Below are positions 8,440 to 17,832 of a stretch of 46,278 bases of DNA, one piece after another. The DNA is from Bradyrhizobium sp. NAS96.2. GTDB taxonomy: Bacteria > Pseudomonadota > Alphaproteobacteria > Rhizobiales > Xanthobacteraceae. The position numbers and the translations under genes were made by a program. Positions within the stretch are counted from its first letter, which is position 1. Each line of letters begins with the position of its first letter. The stretch covers positions 1-46,278 of the forward strand of contig NZ_LGHK01000038.1 of NCBI RefSeq assembly GCF_001908235.1, written 5' to 3'. The notes beneath the pieces are model-generated. The model saw only the letters and a list, made by a program, of their open reading frames with translations, was not told where the DNA came from and ran no database searches.

Positions 8440-9626
8440 GCCGTATCCTCGACGGACCCAGGGCCAGTCTCGGGCTGCGCCCAAAGCTCCTGATAGTTAC
8501 GAAACTTCGCAAGCGTCTCGTCATATCGCGTCGGCTCGAGCACCGGCAAAATGCGCTTCAACACGGCGTTGATCGGCGTGGAGGTGTGCCGAACGTATAA
8601 GTCGATCGGGTCAAGCAAGTGCCTCAGGTGCAGCTTCGGATCATAATTCAGCCCGCCGCTGCGAAACCATTGGTACCCGTTGGCGATTGCCCAGCTCACC
8701 ATGTCGCGAAACACGTAATGATAGAGATGCAGGTCTAAGGCGACATCGTAATCGAGGCCTATGTACTCCGCATAAATCGCGTCACCGTGTACCATGCACG
8801 CAGCAAACGCGACGATCCGCTCGTTCTGACGCCAGAGGAAGAAGCGGACCTTGTCCCCCATCCGCCGCCCCAAGTCGCAGAAGTATTGTTCCGTCAGCTT
8901 TTCGAAGTGCAATTTCGAACGCTGATAGACTTGGAAATACAATGGATAGATCTGCGAGATCACCGGCGTCGCGTCGTTGATGACGCTCATCTCGATGGGT
9001 GGGAAGGCCCGCGCTGTCGCCTCAAATTTCTTGCGAAGCTTCTTGCGGGTTGCGCTGTTGAGCGCGTGATCCATATACTCATCGAAATTGGCGTAATCGA
9101 TGCAAAGCCTGGTCATGGGCAGGCTGGGGATGCGGGTGAACCCGTGAGCAATCAGGCAGTCGAGGATTGATCGGTATCGCGCCGGAAACTCCTTGAATAC
9201 GATCAGCCGCGCCCCGAGCCTGCGAGCATGTACTGCAATCGTTGAGGCCAGCAGTTCCATGCGGCCCCGATGGCAGGCCTCGTCCCCGTCAAGATGACCT
9301 TCCCCGGCGACGCACCCCACCATGAGCGCACGGGCGCGCATCAGACCTGGCCACATCCGGCGAACGGCGTCGATCAGCACGCCAAACCGCGGGCTCGCAC
9401 CGGCTAGCAAATCCAGGTCCATCAGGAAAAATGGCTGTACAGCATAGGCCTGGTCAACCGCATCCCTAATGACGAAATACCCGTAGTCGAACTCGGGATG
9501 AAGGGTATCCTCGACCAACTCATAGTATCGATGATCCTTGCGCTCGTTCGCGAAGGCGAACTGCCAGCGCGGACAATGCTTCAAATCGTTCCGCACAATG
9601 ACTTGGAGACGCCACGGATATTGCAT
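8436..9626 (-). CDS. GNAT/FemAB-like N-acyltransferase
   Basis: About 396 residues from the ATG at 9626; a GTG at 9737 would add 37 residues but has no ribosome site. The C-terminal half carries acyltransferase-type features: LNSATRKKLRKKFE near residue 195, then IYPLYFQVYQRSKLHFEKL, then an acetyl-CoA-fold strand pattern in FFLWRQNERIVAFAACMVHG and YHYVFRDMVSWAIANG. This resembles Acetyltransf_6/COG3146-type proteins, which transfer acyl or aminoacyl groups. The acceptor cannot be told. Its codon use is less GC-biased than in the binding-protein array. It converges with glycerate kinase and diverges from the hpnG-like gene. Confidence 0.7.
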   Translation of the reverse strand: MQYPWRLQVIVRNDLKHCPRWQFAFANERKDHRYYELVEDTLHPEFDYGYFVIRDAVDQAYAVQPFFLMDLDLLAGASPRFGVLIDAVRRMWPGLMRARALMVGCVAGEGHLDGDEACHRGRMELLASTIAVHARRLGARLIVFKEFPARYRSILDCLIAHGFTRIPSLPMTRLCIDYANFDEYMDHALNSATRKKLRKKFEATARAFPPIEMSVINDATPVISQIYPLYFQVYQRSKLHFEKLTEQYFCDLGRRMGDKVRFFLWRQNERIVAFAACMVHGDAIYAEYIGLDYDVALDLHLYHYVFRDMVSWAIANGYQWFRSGGLNYDPKLHLRHLLDPIDLYVRHTSTPINAVLKRILPVLEPTRYDETLAKFRNYQELWAQPETGPGSVEDTA

Positions 9627-9755
9627 CAGTTCGCGCCCCGAGAGGTCGCCGATTTGGCTCGTCGAGTGCGCTGTTCCAGCCTCCGGCACGATCTCACGCT
9701 CGCCACCGATCCCGGCCCGTAGGGCAGCATTTATCACGACGGCAAAACAAAGCAG

Positions 9756-9771
9756 CTGACATATCCGTCAG
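9756..9771. promoter_or_regulatory. Inverted repeat CTGAC-N6-GTCAG in the divergent intergenic region
   Basis: A short perfect inverted repeat with a 6-base spacer. It lies between the acyltransferase and the hpnG-like gene, just upstream of the alternative GTG start of the former. It is a candidate protein-binding site only. Confidence 0.3.
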
Positions 9772-9836
9772 AAACTAACTCATTAGTCATTTGCGATCGG
9801 GTGCTGGAGCAGAACACTCCTGACACGGCCCACACG

Positions 9837-9850
9837 CATTGGCGCCAATG
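9837..9850. promoter_or_regulatory. 14-bp perfect palindrome upstream of the hpnG-like gene
   Basis: CATTGGCGCCAATG is a perfect palindrome centred about 72 bases before the hpnG-like start. It may be an operator; no regulator gene is adjacent. Confidence 0.4.
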
Positions 9851-9915
9851 ATACAAGTGCGTGCCTTGCGGTGGGCGGGCACCCGTCGTCCAGCGCGGCA
9901 TCAGGGAGAGGACTC

Positions 9916-10641
9916 ATGGCAGCGGTGATTGGAGTCACGGGACTTGCATTTGAGGCACGGATCGCTGCAGACCTGCATGCGCAGGCGATCTGCGGAGGCG
10001 ATGGCAGCACGCTCGCGGAGTCTCTCGCGTCGGCAATTGCTGAGGATTGCGACGGTCTCATCAGCTTTGGCATCGCGGGCGGCCTTTCGCCCGATCTCCC
10101 GGCAGGCGCATGCATCGTAGGATCGACGATCGTTTCGGAAACGATTCAGCTCTCCACTGATCGGAACTGGTCGCAAGCCTTGCTTCGACTCATCCCCGGT
10201 TCGATCTATGGCCCTATCGCTGGCGTGACAACCATCGCCATGCATCCAGAGGCGAAGCGCTCGCTGCATATGAGCACAGGCGCACTGGCGGTCGACAACG
10301 AATCCCACGTGGCGGCGAGTGTCGCTGCAGCGCGCGGCCTGCCTATGACTGCCCTCCGCGTTATCATGGATCCGGCCGGCCGGCAGCTTCCTGCCGCTGC
10401 ATTGGCTGCAGTGCGTGCAAACGGAACGATCGATCTCGCCGCGCTGACCCGTGCGATAATGAGACAGCCGAGCGAGTTGCCGATGCTGCTTCGGACCGGT
10501 CTCGACGCACTGTTCGGATTCGCAGCGCTGCTTCGCTGCCGTCAATTGCTTGGCCCTGGATTAGGGCTGCCTTCGTTGCAAGCAGATGAGTCGGAGCCGA
10601 ACTCAGGCATCGTAGCGGAAGACCGTATGATCGCGCTCTAG
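9916..10641 (+). CDS. hpnG: HpnG-like hopanoid-associated phosphorylase (nucleosidase fold)
   Basis: A 241-residue protein starting at the ATG after AGGGAGAG. The order VIGVTGLAFEARIA, ISFGIAGGLSPDLPAG, TGALAVDNESH and LRVIMDPAGRQLP matches HpnG, the purine-nucleoside-phosphorylase-like enzyme that removes adenine from adenosylhopane during synthesis of extended hopanoids. HpnG genes normally sit in the hpn cluster beside squalene-hopene cyclase; this one stands alone. The active-site segment is usually V-D-M-E-S-H; here residues 127-130 are D-N-E-S, so the ribose-side Met is replaced by Asn. It could be a second, divergent copy with altered activity. Confidence 0.8.
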   Translation: MAAVIGVTGLAFEARIAADLHAQAICGGDGSTLAESLASAIAEDCDGLISFGIAGGLSPDLPAGACIVGSTIVSETIQLSTDRNWSQALLRLIPGSIYGPIAGVTTIAMHPEAKRSLHMSTGALAVDNESHVAASVAAARGLPMTALRVIMDPAGRQLPAAALAAVRANGTIDLAALTRAIMRQPSELPMLLRTGLDALFGFAALLRCRQLLGPGLGLPSLQADESEPNSGIVAEDRMIAL

Positions 10642-10686
10642 TCGCTCTTTACCGAACGGGCTGCTGTACCTGCCGACTGCGTGACC

Positions 10687-11857
10687 TCAACGCGCACTGA
10701 AAGTGAGGCCGGCGCGCTCCTTCAGACGCTTGCGCAAGGCCGGCCCCATGAGCGCGCCCGGCGTCCAGATGCCGCCCTCGCCCTGCACCTCGCGCACGAG
10801 GCAGAGAGCGCTTTCGGTGATCATCTTGCTGGTCGAGCCATAGCCCGGATCGCCGTCACCCGTGACGACCGCCTCGACCCGTCGACCGTCCAGCAACTCG
10901 CCCACGAAGAGGATGTCATAGAAGCCCTTCTCGCGCTCGTCCCGGGTCGGACCTGCGCCGGGTTTGAGACCGCCGGTCCCGAACAAGGAAACCACCGTGG
11001 CGAACGTCTCCGTCGCGACGCGACCGAATTCCCCGAATCCCGGCGCGACCATCATCTCGTCATACGCAAAGTCGGTGCCGTAGGGATGACCCAACAGGAA
11101 ATTCGTACGGTGCACGTTCTTGGTGTTGATCGGCGCCATCGGGAACGGCACGAGCCACGCGTTCATGCCCGGGTCGTATTCGGGGATAAGGCCCGACGGC
11201 TGAGACGGCCCGGTGAACCCCGGCGTCAACGCGAAGGGATCGGTCAGCAGCCGGATCAGAGTCGGGTCGCGCGCCGCAGCGGCTAACGTCGCCTGAGCGC
11301 TCGCGGCGGTGCCGCCAGACATGCCGCCCTTCACCTTGCGCAGGCGGGCTTTGACCCCGCCGCGCCGGGCGTCCGAATTTCTCGCGCGCCTTCTCCTGCA
11401 ACGTGAGCACACCAAGATCGAACGGGATGGAATCGAAGCCACAGGAGAAGACGATGCGCGCGCCGGTTCGTTTCGCCTCCTCGTGATGGGCATCGATCAT
11501 GCGCCGCATCCAGGCCGGTTCGCCGCACAGATCAACATAGGCCGTGCCCGTGGCCGCGCAGGCCGCCACGAGCTCGGAACCGTGGAGCTGATAAGGCCCG
11601 ACCGCCGTGATGATCACGGCCGCACGCTCGCACATCGAACGGATGCTGGCTGGCTCGGCGGCATCCGCCTTCACCAACGGCAAATCATCTGGTGCGCCGA
11701 TGTCGGCACGCACCTTCTGGAGCTTGTCGGTCGAGCGTCCTGCAATCGCCCAGGACGGAGCATCGTCACCGCGACAGGATGTCGCCAGGTATTCGGCGAT
11801 GAGGCGGCCGGTGTAGCCCGTCGCGCCATGGACGATGAGGTCGAAGTCCCGCTTCAC
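10687..11857 (-). pseudogene. Saccharopine-dehydrogenase-like / trans-acting enoyl reductase, frameshifted
   Basis: Read from a GTG at 11857 (GAGGAGG nine bases upstream), the product begins MKRDFDLIVHGATGYTGRL, an NADP-binding start typical of the saccharopine-dehydrogenase family. That frame runs correctly to KFGRPARRG, then loses homology. The adjacent frame continues with VKARLRKVKGGMSGGTAAS to a natural C-terminus at 10687. Removing one base from the C run at 11355-11358 joins the two halves cleanly into about 390 residues, the usual length. It is either a recent pseudogene or a sequencing indel. Relatives act on lipid or polyketide intermediates; the substrate here is unknown. Confidence 0.85.
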
Positions 11858-12206
11858 GGCGTTGATCCTCCTCGAAGTCCGGGAGCGCGGCGTTCGCATC
11901 CTTGTGCAATCGCTCGGTACGCTTCGCGGCCATTATCGCCGGTGGGCGTGCAACGTCCGGGCCCCCCATCGTGCGCTTGACAGAGAATATCACAGTTCCC
12001 GTCTGTGGGCGCGCACCGTCCAGCGAGGGTCATTCGCGTCGTTTTGGCCGCTCCACTTTCTTCCTGCCGGGTCGGCCATGGGAAGCTGAGCTGCAACGCC
12101 GGCCGGGAGCTTGCTGGCAGGCCGGCAACGGACGCCCGTGGCGGCTTGCAATCACCTTCCGACGGCCTACCATGGATCACGTAGCTCACTGTGCAGGAGC
12201 GAAGCC
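11858..12206. other. Intergenic region without recognised gene
   Basis: 349 bases between divergent genes (the saccharopine-dehydrogenase-like gene and the adenosine-specific kinase). Open frames here lack plausible ribosome sites and recognisable motifs. It presumably holds both promoters, but none could be assigned with confidence. Confidence 0.5.
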
Positions 12207-12692
12207 ATGGAACTCACCGTGGTGCCGATTGCGAAGCCGGACGAGACCAACTTCATCTTCGGCCAGTCGCATTTCATCAAGACCGTGGAAGACCTCCACG
12301 AGGCGGTGGTGGGCGCGGTTCCGCGCATCCGCTTCGGGCTGGCCTTCTGCGAGGCCTCCGGTAAGCGGCTGGTACGCTGCTCGGGCAACGACGAAGCCTC
12401 ACTCACCCTCGCACGCGATAACGCATTGGCCATTGGCGCCGGCCACACCTTCCTGATCTTCCTGGGTGACGGGTTCTTCCCCGTCAACGTGCTCGCTGCG
12501 GTCCGCGCAGTGCCGGAGATCTGCCGCGTCTATTGTGCGACGGCCAATCCCACACAGGTGATCGTCGCGCAAACGGAGCTCGGTCGCGGCGTGCTCGGCG
12601 TGATAGATGGCGCCTCTCCGCTGGGTGTCGAAACCGACGCCGACATTGCGTGGCGGAAGGACCTGCTGCGAAAGATCGGCTACAAGCTCTAG
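12207..12692 (+). CDS. Adenosine-specific kinase family protein (DUF355)
   Basis: 161 residues from an ATG preceded by CAGGAGC. Family marks include FIFGQSHFIKTVEDLHEA at about residue 16, FGLAFCEASGKRLVR, GAGHTFLIFL, the FFPVNVLAAVRAVPEICR helix, and CATANPTQVIVAQTE then GRGVLGVIDG. This is the compact COG1839/PF04008 family, structurally described from archaea and named for adenosine binding. A physiological role in bacteria is poorly established. It is monocistronic here, followed by a degenerate repeat and then the convergent MarR gene. Confidence 0.88.
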   Translation: MELTVVPIAKPDETNFIFGQSHFIKTVEDLHEAVVGAVPRIRFGLAFCEASGKRLVRCSGNDEASLTLARDNALAIGAGHTFLIFLGDGFFPVNVLAAVRAVPEICRVYCATANPTQVIVAQTELGRGVLGVIDGASPLGVETDADIAWRKDLLRKIGYKL

Positions 12693-12705
12693 CGGCTGGA
12701 TGGGA

Positions 12706-12784
12706 GTGGCGAAGCGATCCATTTTCCGCCACGTGGCGAGATGGGTTGCTTCCGCTTCGCGCGAGCCGGCGGCTCGCAATGACG
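12706..12784. repeat. Degenerate copy of dispersed repeat C
   Basis: Contains GGCGAAGCGATCCATTTTCC and ends with CTCGCAATGACG, the inner and outer words of repeat C (better copies at 28371-28455 and 42138-42221). The left arm has decayed. Confidence 0.5.
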
Positions 12785-12800
12785 CCTGAGGGGTCCCCGC

Positions 12801-13319
12801 TCAAAACTCCTGCGCGAGTTTCGCCAGCATCTCCAGCAGCGCGGCGTGGTTGGCCGGGCCGAGCACCTCGATCAGCCGCGCCTCGTGCTTGTTGGCGACC
12901 AGCTTCTTGGCGCGCGCCAGCACGGCGCGGCCCCGGTCGGTCAGCACCAGGATGTGGGAGCGGCGGTCGTTGGTCGAGCGCATCCGCGCGCAAAGGTCGC
13001 GGCTTTCCAGCGCGTCCAGCATGGCGACGAAATTCGGCCTGAGGATGCCGAGCGTATTGGCGATCTCGGTCTGGTTGCGGCCCGGATTCTTGTCGAGCAG
13101 CAGCAGCACCGAGAACTGCGCCGGCGTCAGTTGCAGCGGCGCGACGCAGCGCAGGAAGTCCTCGAATACCTTGAGCTGCGCGCGTTTCAGCGAATAGCCG
13201 AGCAATCCGGACAGTTCGCCCAGTTGCAGCATGCTGTCGTCCCCGGCAGGATCGACCGGTTCCCTGCGCAGGGCGCGCGACGATCTGGCGGCATCGGAGG
13301 CGGTCTTTGAAACAGTCAT
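12801..13319 (-). CDS. couR: MarR-family regulator, probable CouR-type repressor
   Basis: 172 residues from the ATG at 13319 (TGGAGC upstream); the longer in-frame extension crosses the AT-rich promoter region and is rejected. The winged-helix core includes LTPAQFSVLLLLDKNPGRNQ, the recognition helix IANTLGILRPNFVAMLDALE and the wing DRRSHILVLTDRGR. It is divergent from an aromatic-type ABC operon and lies beside couA/couB, as CouR does in R. palustris, where it represses hydroxycinnamate genes and is relieved by p-coumaroyl-CoA. The MarR assignment is firm; CouR identity is inferred from context. Confidence 0.8.
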   Translation of the reverse strand: MTVSKTASDAARSSRALRREPVDPAGDDSMLQLGELSGLLGYSLKRAQLKVFEDFLRCVAPLQLTPAQFSVLLLLDKNPGRNQTEIANTLGILRPNFVAMLDALESRDLCARMRSTNDRRSHILVLTDRGRAVLARAKKLVANKHEARLIEVLGPANHAALLEMLAKLAQEF

Positions 13320-13409
13320 CGCTCCAGGCTCGCAATCCCGGTACAAAATCCCCGCGGGACGCTCGGGGACCTTGAGATTATATTTAATAATTGTTATCGG
13401 GTATATCAA

Positions 13410-13436
13410 ATATCGGCTGCTTTCAACAGCCGATAT
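13410..13436. promoter_or_regulatory. Perfect 10-bp inverted repeat before the ABC operon
   Basis: ATATCGGCTG, 7 bases, CAGCCGATAT. It lies 63-89 bases before the permease start and beside an AT-rich stretch (13376-13412) in the divergent marR/permease region. It could be an operator for the MarR protein or a leader hairpin. It differs from the AT-only repeats before couA and tarP. Confidence 0.5.
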
Positions 13437-13498
13437 CGGCCGACCCAACCGGCACAGCCGGCTGCGGCGGTCCGACGCTTAAGGGGGAGCGCTCGGCC

Positions 13499-14539
13499 TT
13501 GAACACGACGATCATGCTGTTCCTGCTGCAGGACGGCATCACCAATGGCGCGATCTACGCACTGCTGGGGCTGGCCCTGGTGCTGGTGTTCGCGGTGACG
13601 CGGGTGATCCTGATCCCGCAGGGCGAATTCGTCACCTACGGCGCGCTGAGCTACGCCATGCTGGCGACCGGCCAGGTGCCCGGCACGGCGCGACTTGCCG
13701 TCGCGATGGGCCTCGTCGCCTTCGCGCTCGACCTGTTCTTCGCCCGCAAGGCGCTGCACGCGCGGCTGGTGATCCGCTCGGTCGCGCTCAACATCGTCTT
13801 CCCTGTGGCGCTGCTCGGCCTCGTCTATGCGCTGGTTGGCCCACACACGCCGATCGCCGTCAACATTGCGCTCGCGCTCTTGATCGTGGCGGCGATCGGG
13901 CTGTTCCTCTACCGCATCGCGTTCCAGCCGATCGCGCACACCTCCGTGCTGGTGCTGCTGATCGCATCGGTCGGCTGCCATCTGGCGCTGCAGGGCCTCG
14001 GCCTCGTGTTCTTCGGCGCCGAAGGCCTGCGCGGCCCGGCGCTGTCGAGCGCCGCGGTGACCGCGGGTCCGCTGCGCTTCACAGGCCAGAGCCTTGCCGT
14101 CTATGGCCTGACGGTCGGCTTCATCGTCGCACTGTGGCTGTTCTTCGGCTACACCAAGACCGGCAAGGCGCTGCGCGCCACCGCGGTCAATCGGCTCGGT
14201 GCCCGCCTGGTCGGCATCCGCACCACGTTGTCGGGCCAGATCGCGTTCCTGCTCGCCTCGGTCATCGGCGCGATTTCCGGCATCCTGATCGTGCCGATCA
14301 CAACGCTCTATTACGACACCGGCTTCCTGATCGGCCTGAAGGGCTTCATCGCCGCCATCATCGGCGGGCTGGTCAGCTATCCGCTGACCGCGGTCGCGGC
14401 CATCGTGGTCGGCATCGTCGAGGCCTTCTCGTCGTTCTACGCCAGCAATTTCAAGGAAGTCATCGTATTCACGCTGATCCTTCCGGTCCTGGTGCTGCGC
14501 TCGCTTGCGGCGCCCCAGGTCGAAGAAGAGAAGGATTGA
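13499..14539 (+). CDS. ABC transporter permease, LivH type
   Basis: 346 residues from a TTG start at 13499; GGGGGAG lies nine bases upstream, whereas the ATG at 13514 would be 24 bases away. It is a polytopic inner-membrane protein of about eight hydrophobic segments, beginning [20 protein letters not shown], and it includes [20 protein letters not shown], the ATPase-contacting cytoplasmic segment of LivH permeases. It is first gene of an operon with the permease-ATPase fusion (5-base gap) and a second ATPase. With the binding protein at 17833 it matches the CouPSTU system for lignin-derived aromatic acids. Confidence 0.9.
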   Translation: MNTTIMLFLLQDGITNGAIYALLGLALVLVFAVTRVILIPQGEFVTYGALSYAMLATGQVPGTARLAVAMGLVAFALDLFFARKALHARLVIRSVALNIVFPVALLGLVYALVGPHTPIAVNIALALLIVAAIGLFLYRIAFQPIAHTSVLVLLIASVGCHLALQGLGLVFFGAEGLRGPALSSAAVTAGPLRFTGQSLAVYGLTVGFIVALWLFFGYTKTGKALRATAVNRLGARLVGIRTTLSGQIAFLLASVIGAISGILIVPITTLYYDTGFLIGLKGFIAAIIGGLVSYPLTAVAAIVVGIVEAFSSFYASNFKEVIVFTLILPVLVLRSLAAPQVEEEKD

Positions 14540-14544
14540 GCGCG

Positions 14545-16310
14545 ATGACGCAGCGGCTTCCTCTCATCATCTTCGCGCTCGTGATGGCGGTGATCCCGCT
14601 TGTCCCAGGCATCCCGCCGTTCTGGATCGTGCTGCTCGACAATATCGGCCTCGCCGCGCTGGTCGCGATGGGCCTCGTGCTGCTGACCGGTGTCGGCGGC
14701 CTCACCTCGTTCGGGCAGGCCGCATTCTGCGGCTTCGGCGCCTACACCACGGCGGTGCTGACCACCGCCTACGGCGTCTCGCCGTGGCTGACGCTGCCGG
14801 CTTCGCTGCTGGTCAGCGGCATTGCGGCGGTGCTGCTCGGCCTCGTCACGGTGCGGCTGTCGGGCCACTATCTGCCGCTCGGCACCATCGCCTGGGGCAT
14901 CGGCCTGTTCTATCTGTTCAGCAAGCTGGAATTCCTCGGCCGCAACGACGGCATTTCCGGCATTCCGCCGCTGTCGATCGGCGCGTTCAAGATGCTGAGC
15001 CCGGATACGATCTACTACGCGATCTGGGTCGCGGTGCTACTCTCCGCGCTATTGACCATGAACCTGCTGGATTCCCGCACCGGGCGCGCCATCCGCGCGT
15101 TGCGGCGCGGCCATGTCGCGGCCGAAGCTTTCGGCGTGCAGACACCGCGCGCCAAGCTGCTGGTGTTCATCTATGCCGCGGTGCTGGCCGGCCTGTCCGG
15201 CTGGCTCTATGCGCATTTCCAGCGCGCCGCCAACCCGACGCCGTTCGGTGCCCAGGCCGGCATCGAGTATCTGTTCATCGCGGTCGTCGGCGGCGCCGGA
15301 TATGTCTGGGGCGGCGTGCTCGGCGCCGCCATCGTCGTGATCCTGAAAGAGGTGCTGCAGAGCTACCTGCCCTACATCTTCGGCGGTCAGAGCCAGCTCG
15401 AGACCATCGTGTTCGGTATCATGCTGGTGCTGCTGTTGCAGCTGGCGCCGCAGGGCGTTTGGCCCTGGCTGATGTCAAAGCTGCCGTTCAAGCCCACCCG
15501 CAAGACACCGGACACGTCGGTGAAGCTGGAACACCGTGAACGTGCCCCGGGAACGTCACCGGTGCTGCTGCATATCGAGAAAGCACGAAAACAGTTCGGC
15601 GGTGTGCTCGCCGTGAACGATGTCTCGTTCGACGTCAACGCACGCGAGATCGTCGCGCTGATCGGCCCCAACGGCGCCGGCAAGAGCACAACCTTCAACC
15701 TGATCACTGGCGTGCTGGCTGCGACCGGCGGCAAGATCTTCGTGCAAGGCAAGGAGGTCGAGAACGCGCCGCCGCAGGAGGTGGTCAAGCTCGGCGTCAG
15801 CAGGACGTTCCAGCACGTCAAGCTGGTGCCCGACATGACCGTGCTGGAGAACGTCGCGATCGGCGCGCATCTGCGCGGCAATTCCGGCGCGATCGCCAGC
15901 ATGCTGCGGCTCGACCGCGCGGATGAGGCGAAACTGCTGGCGGAAGCCGCGCGGCAGATCGCGCGCGTCGGCCTGTCCGACCAGATCGACCAGCTCGCGG
16001 GTTCGCTGTCGCTCGGGCAGCAGCGTATCGTCGAGATCGCCCGTGCGCTGTGCGTCGATCCGATGCTGCTGTTGCTGGACGAGCCGGCCGCCGGGCTACG
16101 CCACATGGAGAAGCAGCGGCTCGCCGCACTGCTCCGACAGCTGCGCGACGGCGGCATGTCGGTGCTCTTGGTCGAGCATGACATGGGGTTCGTGATGGAT
16201 CTCGCCGATCGCATCGTGGTGCTCGATTTCGGCACCAAGATCGCCGAGGGCACGCCGGCCGCGATCAAGCGCAACCCCGACGTGATCAAGGCCTATCTCG
16301 GAGCTGCCGC

Positions 16311-16314
<4 letters not shown>
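14545..16314 (+). CDS. Fused ABC permease-ATPase (LivM-LivG)
   Basis: 589 residues combining two normally separate proteins. Residues 1 to about 320 are a LivM-type permease with GLVLLTGVGGLTSFGQAAFC, a cytoplasmic loop RGHVAAEAFGVQTPRAKLLVF, and GAGYVWGGVLGAA. Residues about 345 to 589 are a LivG ATPase with Walker A GPNGAGKST, signature LSLGQQRIVEIARAL, Walker B MLLLLDEPAAGL and the switch His in LLVEHDMGFV. The start is the ATG after the GAGCG of the permease end. The downstream ATPase overlaps it by four bases (ATGA). Such fusions occur in aromatic-acid transporters of Rhodopseudomonas and Bradyrhizobium. Confidence 0.93.
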
Positions 16315-17042
<728 letters not shown>

Positions 17043-17087
17043 GCGCTGACGTGCGACGACTGCGGCGGTTCAAGCACCACCAGCGCG

Positions 17088-17305
17088 GAGAGACTGTCAC
17101 CCCACCTCGCCGCGCATTACATGCGCGTCGATCCTCCCCCTCCAGGGGAGGATGAAGGAAGGCGCGTCCTCAGAGATACATTTCTGGCCACGCTTGCATT
17201 CGCGCAGGGATTGCGCTCCACTTCACCCTCCCCTGGAGGGGGAGGGTCGAGCGCACGCGGCGATGCGCAGCATCGTCGGGTGCGATCGGGGTGGGGTGAA
17301 GCCGC
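17088..17305. repeat. Dispersed repeat A, two copies in inverted arrangement
   Basis: 17088-17154 runs from GGAGAGACTG to CCCTCCAGGGGAGGATG; the same 67-base unit recurs at 23282-23348 with few changes. At 17214-17305 an inverted relative contains ACCCTCCCCTGGAGGGGG and GGGGTGGGGTGAAG. The inverted pair ends directly at the start codon of the DUF559 gene. Confidence 0.75.
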
Positions 17306-17309
17306 ACAA

Positions 17310-17705
17310 ATGGTCTCGACATCAATCCGCAGAGCGACCGCGAAGAAGCTGCGGGCGAATACGACTCCACATGAACGAATCCTGTGGCGAGCGTTGAGGG
17401 AGCTGCCGGCTGATGGCTCCCACTTCCGACGTCAGGCTCCGATTGGTCCTTACGTTGTCGACTTTTTCTGTCCGGCCAAGCGCTTGATCATCGAGCTGGA
17501 TGGCGGACATCACAACGAAGATGAAATGGCAAAGCGCGATCGCGAGCGTCAGCAATGGCTCGAGCGGGAAGGATATCGCGTCGTCAGGTTCTGGAATTCG
17601 GAGGTCGGCGGCGACCTAAACGCGGTTCTGGAGCGGATCTATGTCGAGCTCTACGGTGCTCGCGAAGCGGAAGCCGTTCCACTGACGCACCACCGACGAC
17701 GATAG
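17310..17705 (+). CDS. DUF559 (Vsr-like) endonuclease-family protein
   Basis: 131 residues from the ATG at 17310; an upstream frame runs through the repeat and is not believable as coding. The core VVDFFCPAKRLIIELDGGHH (residues 49-68) shows the D-x(10)-E-x-D-G-x-H-H pattern of the DUF559/PF04480 family, a PD-(D/E)xK-like nuclease fold. The beginning TTPHERILWRALR and the end EGYRVVRFWNSEV are also typical. The gene is sandwiched between copies of repeat A, and it interrupts the aromatic transport region between the ABC operon and its binding protein. Its role is unknown. Confidence 0.85.
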   Translation: MVSTSIRRATAKKLRANTTPHERILWRALRELPADGSHFRRQAPIGPYVVDFFCPAKRLIIELDGGHHNEDEMAKRDRERQQWLEREGYRVVRFWNSEVGGDLNAVLERIYVELYGAREAEAVPLTHHRRR

Positions 17706-17707
17706 AG

Positions 17708-17773
17708 CGTCACCCCACCCCGCTTCACATCGCTGGCGCGATGCGAAGCGACCCTACCCCTCCAGGGGAGGGT
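17708..17773. repeat. Dispersed repeat A, copy downstream of DUF559
   Basis: Contains CACCCCACCCCGCTTCACATCG and ACCCCTCCAGGGGAGGGTAAG, the same building blocks as the copies before the DUF559 gene. Confidence 0.7.
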
Positions 17774-17775
17774 AA

Positions 17776-17806
17776 GAAAAAGCCGGCCTCCTTTCGAAGA
17801 CCGGCT
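17776..17806 (-). terminator. Rho-independent terminator of the couP-like gene
   Basis: Read on the minus strand, AGCCGG and CCGGCT form a stem followed by TTTTTC. It lies just beyond the stop of the binding-protein gene. Confidence 0.7.
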
Positions 17807-17832
17807 CATTCGCCTGGAAAGCAGCGATCAAA

